NCBI RefSeq assembly: GCF_014534745.1
Contig: NZ_JACVVP010000023.1
Span: 49,021 to 113,020, forward strand
Length of the DNA: 64,000 nucleotides
Direction: 5' to 3'
Source of the DNA: Flammeovirga sp. EKP202
GTDB lineage: Bacteria > Bacteroidota > Bacteroidia > Cytophagales > Flammeovirgaceae
Below are positions 9,461-18,326 of this stretch, one piece after another; the first letter of the stretch is position 1, and the number at the start of each line of letters is the position of its first letter. The translations under genes and the position numbers were made by a program. The notes under the pieces were generated by a model that did no database searches, had not been told where the DNA came from, and saw only the letters and a program-made list of their open reading frames with translations.

Positions 9461-9597
9461 GTTCAAAATAGATAGGTAAACATGCCTTTATACAACCTTC
9501 TTTGAAATAGAATGATACACCACTAAGAAGTCACTATATGATAAATTCTTAATTACTTTATACATGATAAAACGTCGTTAATCTCGAATTTTAGACA

Positions 9598-9626
9598 CAA
9601 AAAAAGCCACCCAAAACGGGCGGCTT
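9598..9626 (-). terminator. Terminator of the ddl-PASTA operon
   Basis: On the minus strand AAGCCGCCC, loop GTTTT, GGGTGGCTT (one G-T pair) is followed by a T run (9598-9605). It lies 31 bp after the PASTA gene stop. Confidence 0.85.
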
Positions 9627-9656
9627 CAAATGCTTTTATATAACTAGCAAAAATTA

Positions 9657-10490
9657 TTATTTCTTATTTCCTGAGAATTCAGAAACCCAGAGATTAACAG
9701 TTCTTCCAAGTCTCATTTTAGGATATCTTCCTGTTTCCTCATTCATATTTGGAATAGGTGATTGTCTTACTACAACACCTGGAATAGTGTCATATTGAAC
9801 ATACTTCACTTTACCTACACCTAAGCCTAAACCATACAAAGTGAATTCAGCGTCTCCTTCAGTCATACCGATTAGGTTAGGAACTTGTGTCAGTGGATTA
9901 CCCATACCATCACCTACTACTAAATCAACCTCTGTACCTTTCAATACTTTGAAACCTCGAATTAACTCTTCTTTTGAAATAGATTTACCTTTATATTTCA
10001 CTTCTAAGACGTTGTTCACAAATTGGTCTGGCTTTCTATTAATTGAACCTATTTTCAAACCTAAGTTTTTAATTCTCACTACTGCATTTTTCAATGAGCC
10101 ATCAATCAAATCAGGTAACTTAATTGCTGCAGGCTTAGAAGGGTTCACGGTCAAGTAAATCTTTCTATTGTCTTTTACCTTCTCACCCGCCAAAGGTGTT
10201 TGAGACAACACTGTAAGGTAAGGCAAGTCGGGGTTATAATTGACAGCTGCAGAATCAAAAACTTCAAAACGCAACCCTGCCGATTCTAATCTCTTGGTTG
10301 CATCCTCGATCGATAAACTATCGATATCGGGAACAGTTACAGTTTGTCCATGCTTTGTTGATGTTGGGAGATATAAATAAAAAAACATGATCGCCAACAA
10401 AAAGGCGGCTGCGACCATTAATACCACATTAATCAACAATGCAGAAGGAGTATCTCCAAAAATTAACTTTTTCAGTTTGTCTTGATCCAT
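9657..10490 (-). CDS. PASTA domain membrane protein
   Basis: 277 residues: short cytoplasmic N-terminus, one transmembrane helix at about 18-42, then three PASTA-type repeats (about 47-115, 120-190, 197-272), each opening with a Val-Pro-Asp or similar strand and a helix of the Ala-x-x-x-Leu-x-x-x-Gly-Leu type. There is no kinase domain, unlike PknB/StkP proteins. The PASTA repeats should be periplasmic and, from family knowledge, may contact peptidoglycan or muropeptides. The gene starts 36 bp after the stop of the D-Ala-D-Ala ligase gene on the same strand and shares its terminator, which supports a cell-wall role. Confidence 0.85.
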   Translation of the reverse strand: MDQDKLKKLIFGDTPSALLINVVLMVAAAFLLAIMFFYLYLPTSTKHGQTVTVPDIDSLSIEDATKRLESAGLRFEVFDSAAVNYNPDLPYLTVLSQTPLAGEKVKDNRKIYLTVNPSKPAAIKLPDLIDGSLKNAVVRIKNLGLKIGSINRKPDQFVNNVLEVKYKGKSISKEELIRGFKVLKGTEVDLVVGDGMGNPLTQVPNLIGMTEGDAEFTLYGLGLGVGKVKYVQYDTIPGVVVRQSPIPNMNEETGRYPKMRLGRTVNLWVSEFSGNKK

Positions 10491-10526
10491 AATTAATTTA
10501 GCTATGATTGAAGTACTAGATTTTAC

Positions 10527-13232
10527 CTAGCACTTAGCTTCAGTTCTCTTTATTCCGTAATCTAAAATACTATCGATAAAATCAAAAGGCTTGTAGCCGT
10601 TAATTGCAGCTTGGTGGAAAATACAAGTAGCAGGTGTCATCCCTGGTAGCGAGTTTACTTCAATGACGATAGTTTCTACTCTCTTTGTTTCTTTCCAGAT
10701 ACGCACAAATGCGTCTATTCTACAATAACCTTGAACATTTAATTCTTTCGCTACGTGTTCCAAATCTTTTCTCACTGCATCAGAAATCCATTTCTGCTCA
10801 TCTGCGTTAGGTGAAAAACGAGGTGGTGTAATATTTTGACCTTCTCCTGCTAAGAATTTCTCTTCTAATGATAAGATCTCACCACTTGCTAAAGCCTCTG
10901 AAGGTTCAAATACTTCATATGTACGTGATCCATCTTCATGCCATTTCGTAAGCATACCCCCTGTAATCTCCAAGAAATGATCTGAATCCAGTGGACTGAT
11001 CAATTCTTCAACAAGAATGCATGTCTTACTTGGGAACTCCTCATTTTTATCCAAATCAAGCTTTATTCTTAAGCTTTCTTCTACTTCATCACTTTCTCTG
11101 AAAATTGCTTCGGCGAAGTTTTCAAGCTGTGTTCTTGACTTGATCATCATTACTGCAGAACTACAACCATCATCTGCAGGTTTTGCAATTAGAGGATATC
11201 TGAAATCCTTTTCTACTTGATCAATAGCAGCAGAAGGGTTCGATAACCAATCCTCTTTTTGCAATAACATATGTTCAGCTACAAAAACTCCTGATTTACG
11301 AAGGATCTCAGTAGTCATGTATTTATCAATCGTTATTTCTGAACTATCAACATCAGAGCCATTGTAAGGAATTCCTTTTATGTTTAAATGTTTCTGTACA
11401 GCACCATCCTCACCAGGTCTACCGTGCAAGGCAATAAATACTGCATCCACTCTTTCCTTTAACAGGTCGTAGTTCAACGTTTTAGGATCAAAACAAGCAT
11501 CTGCCGCATATTTTTGAGTAATTGGTTTGGCTTTCTGAATCGCCTCTACCAACACATCGTGTTTCTCACCATTCAAGGCCTGATTGATCTTTAACTTGAT
11601 ATCATCAGCATTATCCTTTAGCATGATATTAATCGGCAATTCATACAATTCATGCTGATCATGCGATCCCGTTAAAAATATTGGAATAGCTTCATATTTA
11701 TCTGATGAAGCTAATTTCTCATAGATATTTCTTCCACTTTCAACAGAAATATGACGTTCCGAAGAATAACCACCCATGATTACCCCTACTTTCTTCGTCT
11801 GCTTATCTGCCACACTCAAAGCCTCGATCTGATGATCTAAGTTTTTCAACATCGGCTTTGCCACCCTTGTGTTCTTACCTGAACGAATTCTGCAAGCCAA
11901 CGATGTACGAATAATGAACGTCAAGAACTGCGATGGGTTTAATCCAATCTCAGCTGCCTGATGAAAGAAAAACGAAGAAGGCATCATTCCAGAAGTCGTG
12001 TTTGGATCGTTTAAGTAAACTGTTCCATCAGCTGTAACGAACCCGTCAATTCGAGCATAAACATCAAACTGTAATTTCTTATATAAGTTTTCACAGTCTA
12101 ATTGAATCTCTCTTACCTTTTCAATAGGTAGATCAATCGGTGTTACTTTACGACTCATACCTGGAAGATATTTTGATCTATAATCAAATACACCTTCATT
12201 TCCTCTTACAATTTCAGTAGGAGGAAGAGCAAGAGGATTACCATTTTCGTCTTCAATGACAATACATGAGAATTCTCTACCCTTTATATGTTCTTCAATC
12301 AACAATGCCTCTTCAGCATCTAAAGATTGAAGTGCTACAATTTCTTTATTATTAGAAATCAACTGCTCATTGAGGTACTCCAATAATGATTTTGGATCAT
12401 AAATCACCAAATCATCATTTCCTAATACATAAACTGGCAGGCCAATTCCAAGACGTACATCCGTGAAATCATGAATGTAACGCACTCTTGCATCTTCGTC
12501 TAACCCTTTCCAAAAAGATTGCTCCACTTCTTCGATGAAAAGTGATTTTTTAGCTGCCTTATGGAAAGCTTCTACATTATCCTCTTTTACAATACTTACA
12601 CCCAATGAAGAACCTTGTCTTGGTGCTTTCACTACCAACGGCATTCCCAATTTATCTTTTAAAGATTGGAAAGTAGTATTGATTTTATCAGAAGATAAAT
12701 CTTCCTCTGTGATCACATCAAAAGAAGGAGTTGTTAACTGTAAGTCAGTAAAGAGTTTTTTTTGCGTAATCTTGTCAATTCCAATTGCAGATGATAATAC
12801 TCCTGCACCAGAATAAGGAATATTATACCATTCCAAAAGACCTTGTAAGTTTCCATCTTCACCATAAGGGCCATGCAGCGCCAAAAAGGCAAAATCAAAT
12901 AATCCTGCAAAATCACTTGGATTTACTTTCTTACCTACTTTTGATGCCATATCCGCAGCCTCTTCCTCAGAAAGCTTACCTAAAGATTCCACATACATCT
13001 GAAATCCTTGTAACTCACTTGGAATGCTACTTACAGGTGGATAAAAATCTCTTACAGTACCTTTATATACATATGACCAATCTAAATGAATAAAATGGCC
13101 TAAACTATCTACAAACATTGGAACAGGTTCGAAAAGTTGTTTGTTTAAGTTATCATAAACAGTTCTACCACCTGCAAACGAGATTTCGCGCTCTCGTGAA
13201 ATACCTCCAAAAAATATCCCTACTTTGATCAT
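10527..13232 (-). CDS. Tandem (double-length) D-alanine--D-alanine ligase
   Basis: About 901 residues from the ATG at 13232 (the frame extends to 13304 but the N-terminal beta strand and Gly-Gly-x-Ser motif begin just after this ATG). It is two D-Ala-D-Ala ligase units in one chain, roughly 1-450 and 480-900; the family is normally 300-370 residues. Unit 1 has Gly-Gly-x-Ser-x-Glu, His-Gly-Pro-x-Gly-Glu-Asp-Gly (120-127) and a canonical ATP loop Arg-Gln-Gly-Ser-Ser-Leu-Gly (205-211), but its metal/substrate loop reads Asn-Asp-Pro-Asn-Thr-Thr-Ser-Gly-Met-Met (408-417) instead of Asn-Glu-Val-Asn-x-x-Pro-Gly-Met-Thr. Unit 2 keeps Glu-Val-Asn-Ser-Leu-Pro-Gly-Met-Thr (about 857) but its ATP loop is Asp-Asp-Gly-Cys-Ser-Ser-Ala (686-692). 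Unit 1 also has a ~65-residue insertion near 235-300. It supplies D-Ala-D-Ala for peptidoglycan. Confidence 0.85.
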   Translation of the reverse strand: MIKVGIFFGGISREREISFAGGRTVYDNLNKQLFEPVPMFVDSLGHFIHLDWSYVYKGTVRDFYPPVSSIPSELQGFQMYVESLGKLSEEEAADMASKVGKKVNPSDFAGLFDFAFLALHGPYGEDGNLQGLLEWYNIPYSGAGVLSSAIGIDKITQKKLFTDLQLTTPSFDVITEEDLSSDKINTTFQSLKDKLGMPLVVKAPRQGSSLGVSIVKEDNVEAFHKAAKKSLFIEEVEQSFWKGLDEDARVRYIHDFTDVRLGIGLPVYVLGNDDLVIYDPKSLLEYLNEQLISNNKEIVALQSLDAEEALLIEEHIKGREFSCIVIEDENGNPLALPPTEIVRGNEGVFDYRSKYLPGMSRKVTPIDLPIEKVREIQLDCENLYKKLQFDVYARIDGFVTADGTVYLNDPNTTSGMMPSSFFFHQAAEIGLNPSQFLTFIIRTSLACRIRSGKNTRVAKPMLKNLDHQIEALSVADKQTKKVGVIMGGYSSERHISVESGRNIYEKLASSDKYEAIPIFLTGSHDQHELYELPINIMLKDNADDIKLKINQALNGEKHDVLVEAIQKAKPITQKYAADACFDPKTLNYDLLKERVDAVFIALHGRPGEDGAVQKHLNIKGIPYNGSDVDSSEITIDKYMTTEILRKSGVFVAEHMLLQKEDWLSNPSAAIDQVEKDFRYPLIAKPADDGCSSAVMMIKSRTQLENFAEAIFRESDEVEESLRIKLDLDKNEEFPSKTCILVEELISPLDSDHFLEITGGMLTKWHEDGSRTYEVFEPSEALASGEILSLEEKFLAGEGQNITPPRFSPNADEQKWISDAVRKDLEHVAKELNVQGYCRIDAFVRIWKETKRVETIVIEVNSLPGMTPATCIFHQAAINGYKPFDFIDSILDYGIKRTEAKC

Positions 13233-13310
13233 GATATCATTTTTTCTGTTTCCCAAGAAAGTCAAAGGCTCTTCCTCTGTTTTCTCTAGGCAATTACGTC
13301 TCAAAAATAC

Positions 13311-13319
13311 AAGAAAATT
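13311..13319 (-). promoter_or_regulatory. Candidate -7 box for the ddl gene
   Basis: Minus-strand TATTTTTGA matches the Bacteroidota -7 consensus TAnnTTTG and lies about 80 bp before the ATG at 13232. No clear -33 TTTG was found. Confidence 0.4.
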
Positions 13320-13466
13320 TATTATCTAATAGCACTATGCTTCACCTTGTAAGAGTTTGTTTATAAAAATAGGATTCATTCATGATAATTATTTCACTTT
13401 CAATTGGATTAAGATGAAAATTATATGATTTTGTAAATAATTATTTAAACTTTACAAGGACATATT

Positions 13467-15293
13467 ATGTGTAATTATTTCAAACTACTACTAACTACTG
13501 TACTTTTCTCCTCAATTTTTTCAAGCTGTCATAAAACAAATGAGGCACAAGTCAGTAAAGCAGAACAGCAAAACACCAATCTAGACATCTTTTTCGACAG
13601 TGTTTTTAATGCTGATTTAGAGCAAAACCCTGAAGCAATGACCTACAGGGGTGACAAACGCTTTAATGATCAATGGAACGATCATTCTGAAAAACAATTC
13701 TTGAAGAGTGTAAAAAACAAAAGGAATGCCCTTCGAAAAGCCAATGCATTTCAAAGCCCCAACTACACTGAAGACAGAGCATTAAGCTTAGAGTTATTTA
13801 AGTATGAGCTTGAACTTGATTTGGAAGGAGAACGGTTTCATCAGTATGATTACGTTTTCAATCAAATGTATGGAGCACAAAGTAACCCTGCTTCTTTTTT
13901 GATTGGTTTTCATCAAATCAGCACTAAAAAAGATGCTGAAGATTATATCAGTAGGGTAGAAAAAATCCCTGGGATGATGGAGCAACAAATTCAAAACGCT
14001 CTTCAAAGTGAAAAAGAAGGTTTTATACTTCCAAAATTCCTTTTCAGCAAAGTGTTGAGTGATTGCAATAATCTTTTAGAGGGAAAGCCCATTTCAAATT
14101 CTGAAAAAACACACCCTATTGCTCAAGACTTCTACACTAAAATAGATCATGTAGAGCTCAATGAAGATGAAAAAAATGCGTTGATCGAAAAGTTCAATGT
14201 TGCCATGCAGCAAAACTTTGCTCCTACCTATAAAAAGTTGATCCAGACACTACAAGAACAAGAAATAAGAGCCAATAATGATGCAGGCGTTTGGCGCTTA
14301 AAAGATGGAGAAGAATATTATGCTTATTGTCTTAAAAAAATTACTTCTACCAACTTTACAGCAGAACAAATTCATCAGATGGGATTAAGAGAAGTAGCTC
14401 GAATTCATGGAGAGATGAATACCATCAAGAAAAATGTAGGCTTTACAGGAAGTCTTTCAGAATTTTTTACTTACATGAAAAATGCCCCTCAGTTCTATTA
14501 TCCTAACACGGATGAAGGTAAAAAGGCTTACTTAGCAGATGCTAAAAGCATCATTGATGCCATGAGAAAGCAGCTCGACAACCTTTTCATCACAAAACCT
14601 AAAGCACCCATTGAAGTCAAAAGAGTAGAACCTTTTAGAGAAAAAACGGCAGGTAAAGCATTTTATAATTCTCCAGCTGCAGATGGTTCTCGACCGGGCT
14701 ATTACTATGCTAATCTTTATGACATGAATCAAATGCCGAAATATGAGATGGAAGCATTGGCTTATCATGAAGGAATACCGGGTCATCATATGCAAATTGC
14801 ATTAACAAAAGAACTAGAAAGCCTCCCTGAATTTAGAAAAGAAGCTCATTATACAGCCTACATTGAGGGTTGGGGACTTTACTCAGAACTTATACCGAAG
14901 GAACTTGGGTTTTATAGTGATCCTTATTCTGATTTTGGACGTTTGGCAATGGAACTATGGAGATCTTGCCGATTGGTAGTAGATACTGGAATTCACGCTA
15001 AAAAATGGACTAGAGAGGAAGGAATAGCTTACTACGTCAAAAATACGCCTGCGGCTTATGGGCAATGCGAAAAAATGGTTGATAGACACATCGTTATGCC
15101 CGGACAAGCAACAGCATATAAAATTGGATTAATGAAAATTTTGGAATTAAAAGACAAAGCAAAACTTGAAATGGAAGATCAATTCGATATCAGAACTTTT
15201 CATGAAGTGATACTATGCAATGGACCTCTACCACTATCCATTTTAGAAAATTTAGTCGATGATTACATCCAAAAAAACACAGCAACTTTATAA
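13467..15293 (+). CDS. DUF885 family lipoprotein, predicted metallopeptidase
   Basis: 608 residues. The N-terminus is a lipoprotein signal ending Phe-Ser-Ser-Cys (Cys20). The body matches DUF885 (PF05960): the diagnostic His-Glu-Gly-Ile-Pro-Gly-His-His begins at residue 434 and is followed about 30 residues later by Ala-Tyr-x-Glu-Gly-Trp-Gly, which carries the probable third metal ligand. Length is normal for the family. These are thought to be zinc peptidases related to M2/M3-like gluzincins; the substrate is not known. It is transcribed divergently from ddl and has its own terminator. Confidence 0.85.
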   Translation: MCNYFKLLLTTVLFSSIFSSCHKTNEAQVSKAEQQNTNLDIFFDSVFNADLEQNPEAMTYRGDKRFNDQWNDHSEKQFLKSVKNKRNALRKANAFQSPNYTEDRALSLELFKYELELDLEGERFHQYDYVFNQMYGAQSNPASFLIGFHQISTKKDAEDYISRVEKIPGMMEQQIQNALQSEKEGFILPKFLFSKVLSDCNNLLEGKPISNSEKTHPIAQDFYTKIDHVELNEDEKNALIEKFNVAMQQNFAPTYKKLIQTLQEQEIRANNDAGVWRLKDGEEYYAYCLKKITSTNFTAEQIHQMGLREVARIHGEMNTIKKNVGFTGSLSEFFTYMKNAPQFYYPNTDEGKKAYLADAKSIIDAMRKQLDNLFITKPKAPIEVKRVEPFREKTAGKAFYNSPAADGSRPGYYYANLYDMNQMPKYEMEALAYHEGIPGHHMQIALTKELESLPEFRKEAHYTAYIEGWGLYSELIPKELGFYSDPYSDFGRLAMELWRSCRLVVDTGIHAKKWTREEGIAYYVKNTPAAYGQCEKMVDRHIVMPGQATAYKIGLMKILELKDKAKLEMEDQFDIRTFHEVILCNGPLPLSILENLVDDYIQKNTATL

Positions 15294-15317
15294 TTATTAA
15301 TTTATAATTCAATAGAC

Positions 15318-15365
15318 ATCCATTACATTAGATCTCTAAACTCATTTAATGTAATGGATTTTTTT
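15318..15365 (+). terminator. Terminator of the DUF885 gene
   Basis: Perfect 13-bp arms 15318-15330 and 15347-15359 with a 16-base loop and a T run through 15365. Confidence 0.85.
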
Positions 15366-15412
15366 ATGTTGTAAAATTGATCATTCACATATTATCATTA
15401 ATAATTGTCCTT

Positions 15413-16129
15413 ATGTCCATTGGTCTTAAAATAGCATTTTTTACACTTTGTTTTTTATTTCATAACTATAACAGTAGTGCACAAAAATCAATGCAACTGA
15501 TTTCTTCATTTGCACAATTCTTAGAAGAAAAATCTGACAAGTCCATTTATCCTGATCAATATCATTTTGATTTTGCTTTTAAGATAAAACAAATTGGCCC
15601 TACAGAAAGTATAGAGTACTACATCTTAACATCAGAAAAAGAAGAGTATTTTGCTATGACTTCTCAATTGGAAGGAAATGATGTCATTATTTTTGATATC
15701 AAACTCAATCAAATGATTGTTGTTTGTCATTTAGATAGTAGTCAATATGCTATCTGTGGTCCTCTATCCTTTTTTGATTCAAACAAAAGTATTTCAGAGA
15801 AATATAATTTTATTGAAAATGAACCTAATGTATTTGTAGATCATGACAACAAACTTGAAATTGTACTCACACAAGACTCAAAGTTTAATAATTATGGATT
15901 AAAAAAAGGTTTTTGGATGATAATTCAAGAATCTTCTTCCTTAGAGACACCATTATCAGAAAAAGGTATTATTTTAAGAGTAAAGAAGATGGATGACAAA
16001 TCCAATAAAAGCACTAGCTATACCGTTAATGAAAGAAATGATATTAATATCAACTATTCTATTAAAATGAGTAAACTATTAGATTTTAGCATTTTATCGG
16101 ATTCCTCTTTTCAAAAACAAAAAGATTAA
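15413..16129 (+). CDS. Secreted hypothetical protein
   Basis: 238 residues from the ATG at 15413; a TTG start at 15377 is also in frame but less attractive. A hydrophobic N-terminal segment ending near Ser-Ser-Ala-Gln looks like a signal peptide, so the protein is probably periplasmic or outer-membrane associated. The rest is polar, rich in Ser, Asn, Asp, Lys and Ile, with predicted beta character and no recognisable motif. It has no Cys lipobox. The next gene starts 31 bp downstream on the same strand, so it may be cotranscribed with the M28 peptidase. I do not recognise the family. Confidence 0.55.
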   Translation: MSIGLKIAFFTLCFLFHNYNSSAQKSMQLISSFAQFLEEKSDKSIYPDQYHFDFAFKIKQIGPTESIEYYILTSEKEEYFAMTSQLEGNDVIIFDIKLNQMIVVCHLDSSQYAICGPLSFFDSNKSISEKYNFIENEPNVFVDHDNKLEIVLTQDSKFNNYGLKKGFWMIIQESSSLETPLSEKGIILRVKKMDDKSNKSTSYTVNERNDININYSIKMSKLLDFSILSDSSFQKQKD

Positions 16130-16160
16130 CCACTTACTTCTCTAAAAATTTATCAACCAA

Positions 16161-17135
16161 ATGCTTGCACTCCTCTATATTTTAGGATTCATTGTTGTAA
16201 TGCTCCCAATAATAGGTATTTACTTTTTGTACATGCCTACCCTTTCTTCTTATTCCAATACAGCAGCGAATGATATCCAATCAAGTGCATCTGAATTAGA
16301 AAAACATGTAAGAGCACTGTGCTCAACGAGTGATTATAGAAACTATAAAAACAAAGACGCTCAAAAAGAAGCTGTAGATTATATTTTTGATCAGTTGAAG
16401 AGTTTTGGGTATAACCCCATCATTCAGAACTTCGAAGCAGCTAAAGAAGAATATAAAAATATAATTGCATTCTATGGAGATCCAAACAAAGAAAGAGTTG
16501 TAGTGGGAGCACATTATGATACTTTTGGAGATCAACATGGTGCAGATGACAATGCAAGCGGAATCGCTGGTATGATTGAAATTGCTCGTTTATTACAACA
16601 GCATCAACCAAAATTAGATTTCTGCATAGAATTAGTGGCGTATGCCAACGAAGAAAGACCTTTTTTCACTACTAAAGGAATGGGAAGTTATGTGCATGCA
16701 GAACGAAATGTAAATGATAATGTGAGAACGAAACTTATGGTTTGCTTAGAAATGATTGGTTATTTTAATGATCAGCCAGGAAGCCAAAGTTATCCTATTA
16801 AGTTTTTGGATAAGCTATATCCTAAAGAAGCAAACTTTATAGCAATTGTAGGAAACCTTTCCAATCATTTTGCTGTAAAGGAGTTAAAACAGGCAATGAA
16901 AAAAACATCAAAAACACCTATTTATTCGATTAATGCTCCTTCCAATATCAGAGGTTTAGCTAATTCTGATCACAGAAACTATTGGCACTTCAACCAAAAT
17001 GCTGTTATGATTACAGATACATCTTTTTTTAGAAACCCCAACTATCATACTAAAAATGATACACCTGAGAGTTTGGATTTCAAAAGAATGAATGAAGTAA
17101 TCAAAGGTACTTTTTATGCAATAACTCAAATTTAA
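16161..17135 (+). CDS. M28 family zinc peptidase
   Basis: 324 residues. One N-terminal membrane helix (about 4-24) serves as anchor or uncleaved signal. The M28 metal site is present: His118-x-Asp120 in Gly-Ala-His-Tyr-Asp-Thr, bridging Asp130 in Ala-Asp-Asp-Asn-Ala-Ser-Gly, catalytic/metal Glu164-Glu165, Glu197 in the Leu-Glu-Met-Ile-Gly strand, and a C-terminal Tyr-His-Thr near 298 supplying the last His. This is the pattern of di-zinc aminopeptidases that release N-terminal residues from peptides. It lies 15 bp upstream of a small hypothetical gene and may be in one operon with it. Confidence 0.88.
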   Translation: MLALLYILGFIVVMLPIIGIYFLYMPTLSSYSNTAANDIQSSASELEKHVRALCSTSDYRNYKNKDAQKEAVDYIFDQLKSFGYNPIIQNFEAAKEEYKNIIAFYGDPNKERVVVGAHYDTFGDQHGADDNASGIAGMIEIARLLQQHQPKLDFCIELVAYANEERPFFTTKGMGSYVHAERNVNDNVRTKLMVCLEMIGYFNDQPGSQSYPIKFLDKLYPKEANFIAIVGNLSNHFAVKELKQAMKKTSKTPIYSINAPSNIRGLANSDHRNYWHFNQNAVMITDTSFFRNPNYHTKNDTPESLDFKRMNEVIKGTFYAITQI

Positions 17136-17150
17136 TCTTTAAAAAATACT

Positions 17151-17573
17151 ATGAATTACTTAGAAAAATACAAAAGTGATTTTCAAAAAATTGAATGGGA
17201 TGATTCTTCAAAAATTCTAAAATCAACTTGGAATACTCCTATTAACATCTCTGAAGAATTATATAGAAATGAAATAATAGCCTACCTTAGAGTAACAGAA
17301 GAAATAGCTCCAAAGCTCATTTTGGTAGACGCCATTAGAGCCTATTATAATGTACTTCCTGAAACTCAGGATTGGATAAATGAGCAAAGTGTACCTCTTA
17401 ATGTAAAGATTGGATTAGAAAAAATGGCTTTCATCGTTTCCTCTGATATTTTTTCACAAATGTCATTTGAGAAAATCCTAGATAAAACAACTAGTGAAAT
17501 AGATCTTTTTAAATTGCAATACTTTGATGACGAAGTTAATGCTACAGAATGGCTCACAAACTCCTTGGATTAA
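17151..17573 (+). CDS. Small hypothetical protein, possibly SpoIIAA/STAS-like
   Basis: 140 residues, no signal peptide. It begins with a strand-turn-strand pattern (Ile-Glu-Trp-Asp-Asp then a Thr-Trp strand), followed by an amphipathic helix, a hydrophobic strand Lys-Leu-Ile-Leu-Val-Asp near 76-81, and a C-terminal Glu-Trp-Leu helix. The order resembles small SpoIIAA/STAS-like proteins common in Bacteroidota, but similarity is at the level of pattern only. It follows the M28 peptidase by 15 bp. Confidence 0.6.
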   Translation: MNYLEKYKSDFQKIEWDDSSKILKSTWNTPINISEELYRNEIIAYLRVTEEIAPKLILVDAIRAYYNVLPETQDWINEQSVPLNVKIGLEKMAFIVSSDIFSQMSFEKILDKTTSEIDLFKLQYFDDEVNATEWLTNSLD

Positions 17574-17656
17574 TTATATTTTATACATAAATTTACATTT
17601 ATTATCAACATATATTACTATACAATATTTGGACACTCACTAAATCTATCAAACCT

Positions 17657-18247
17657 ATGAAAAATTTTTTCACGATAACTCTTCTTACTTGTTGTGTAGC
17701 ACTTTTGGCTTGTACTAAAGTGCATAAATCGAGCCCGGACTCTGTAAATTTCGAAGACAGAAAAAGGGAGTCTCAGTTTTATAACTTTAAAATGAAGAAA
17801 TTAAACGGAGAATACCTTGACTTTCAAACATTGAAAGGAAAAAAGATCTTGATTGTCAATACAGCTTCTAAATGTGGTTTTACTCCTCAGTATGAAGCGT
17901 TACAAGCATTGCACGAAAAGTATGGAGAAGAATTAGTAATTCTTGGGTTCCCTTGTAATCAATTTGGAGGACAAGAACCTGGATCAAGTGAAGAAATTGC
18001 ATCTTTTTGTAAATTAAATTACGGGGTTACGTTTACTATGATGGAAAAAGTAAATGTAAAAAAAGGCGGAGACCAAAGCCCGTTGTACAGATGGTTATCT
18101 GACCCTGAAGAAAATGGATGGAACGACGAAGCTCCATCATGGAATTTCTGTAAGTACTTCATCAATGGAAAAGGTGAGTTGAAAGACTTTTTCAATAGCA
18201 ATGTTAAACCTACAGACACTGACCTAATAGATGCTATTTCTAAATAA
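17657..18247 (+). CDS. Glutathione peroxidase family lipoprotein
   Basis: 196 residues. The signal peptide ends in Leu-Leu-Ala-Cys, so Cys19 should be lipidated, which is unusual for a mostly cytosolic family. The thioredoxin-fold peroxidase motifs follow in order: peroxidatic Cys73 in Ala-Ser-Lys-Cys-Gly-Phe-Thr, Phe-Pro-Cys-Asn-Gln-Phe-Gly-Gln-type loop at 98-106 with the tetrad Gln, and Trp-Asn-Phe-x-Lys near 158-162. From family knowledge, non-selenium bacterial enzymes of this type usually use thioredoxin rather than glutathione to reduce hydroperoxides. It is flanked by a terminator. Confidence 0.9.
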   Translation: MKNFFTITLLTCCVALLACTKVHKSSPDSVNFEDRKRESQFYNFKMKKLNGEYLDFQTLKGKKILIVNTASKCGFTPQYEALQALHEKYGEELVILGFPCNQFGGQEPGSSEEIASFCKLNYGVTFTMMEKVNVKKGGDQSPLYRWLSDPEENGWNDEAPSWNFCKYFINGKGELKDFFNSNVKPTDTDLIDAISK

Positions 18248-18271
18248 GACTTATTAATCCTTTTAATATTC

Positions 18272-18322
18272 AACCTTTCAATTGGGAGTAGTCTAAAAAC
18301 TTCCTGTTGAAAGGTTTTTTAA
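18272..18322 (+). terminator. Terminator of the glutathione peroxidase gene
   Basis: Outer arms AACCTTTCAA (18272-18281) and TTGAAAGGTT (18307-18316), an inner GGGAG/CTTCC helix, then a T run. It lies only about 10 bp before the next gene's ATG. Confidence 0.8.
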
Positions 18323-18326
18323 TTTT

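Larger units (their letters stand above)
8922..9597. other. Long AT-rich noncoding region upstream of the porin
   Basis: About 680 bp without a credible gene on either strand, markedly richer in AT than the flanking genes. It contains many TTAAC/GTTAA words, including a cluster at 9235-9265, the repeats at 9320-9347 and the palindrome at 9442-9460. It most likely carries the porin promoter and regulatory sites. Confidence 0.5.
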
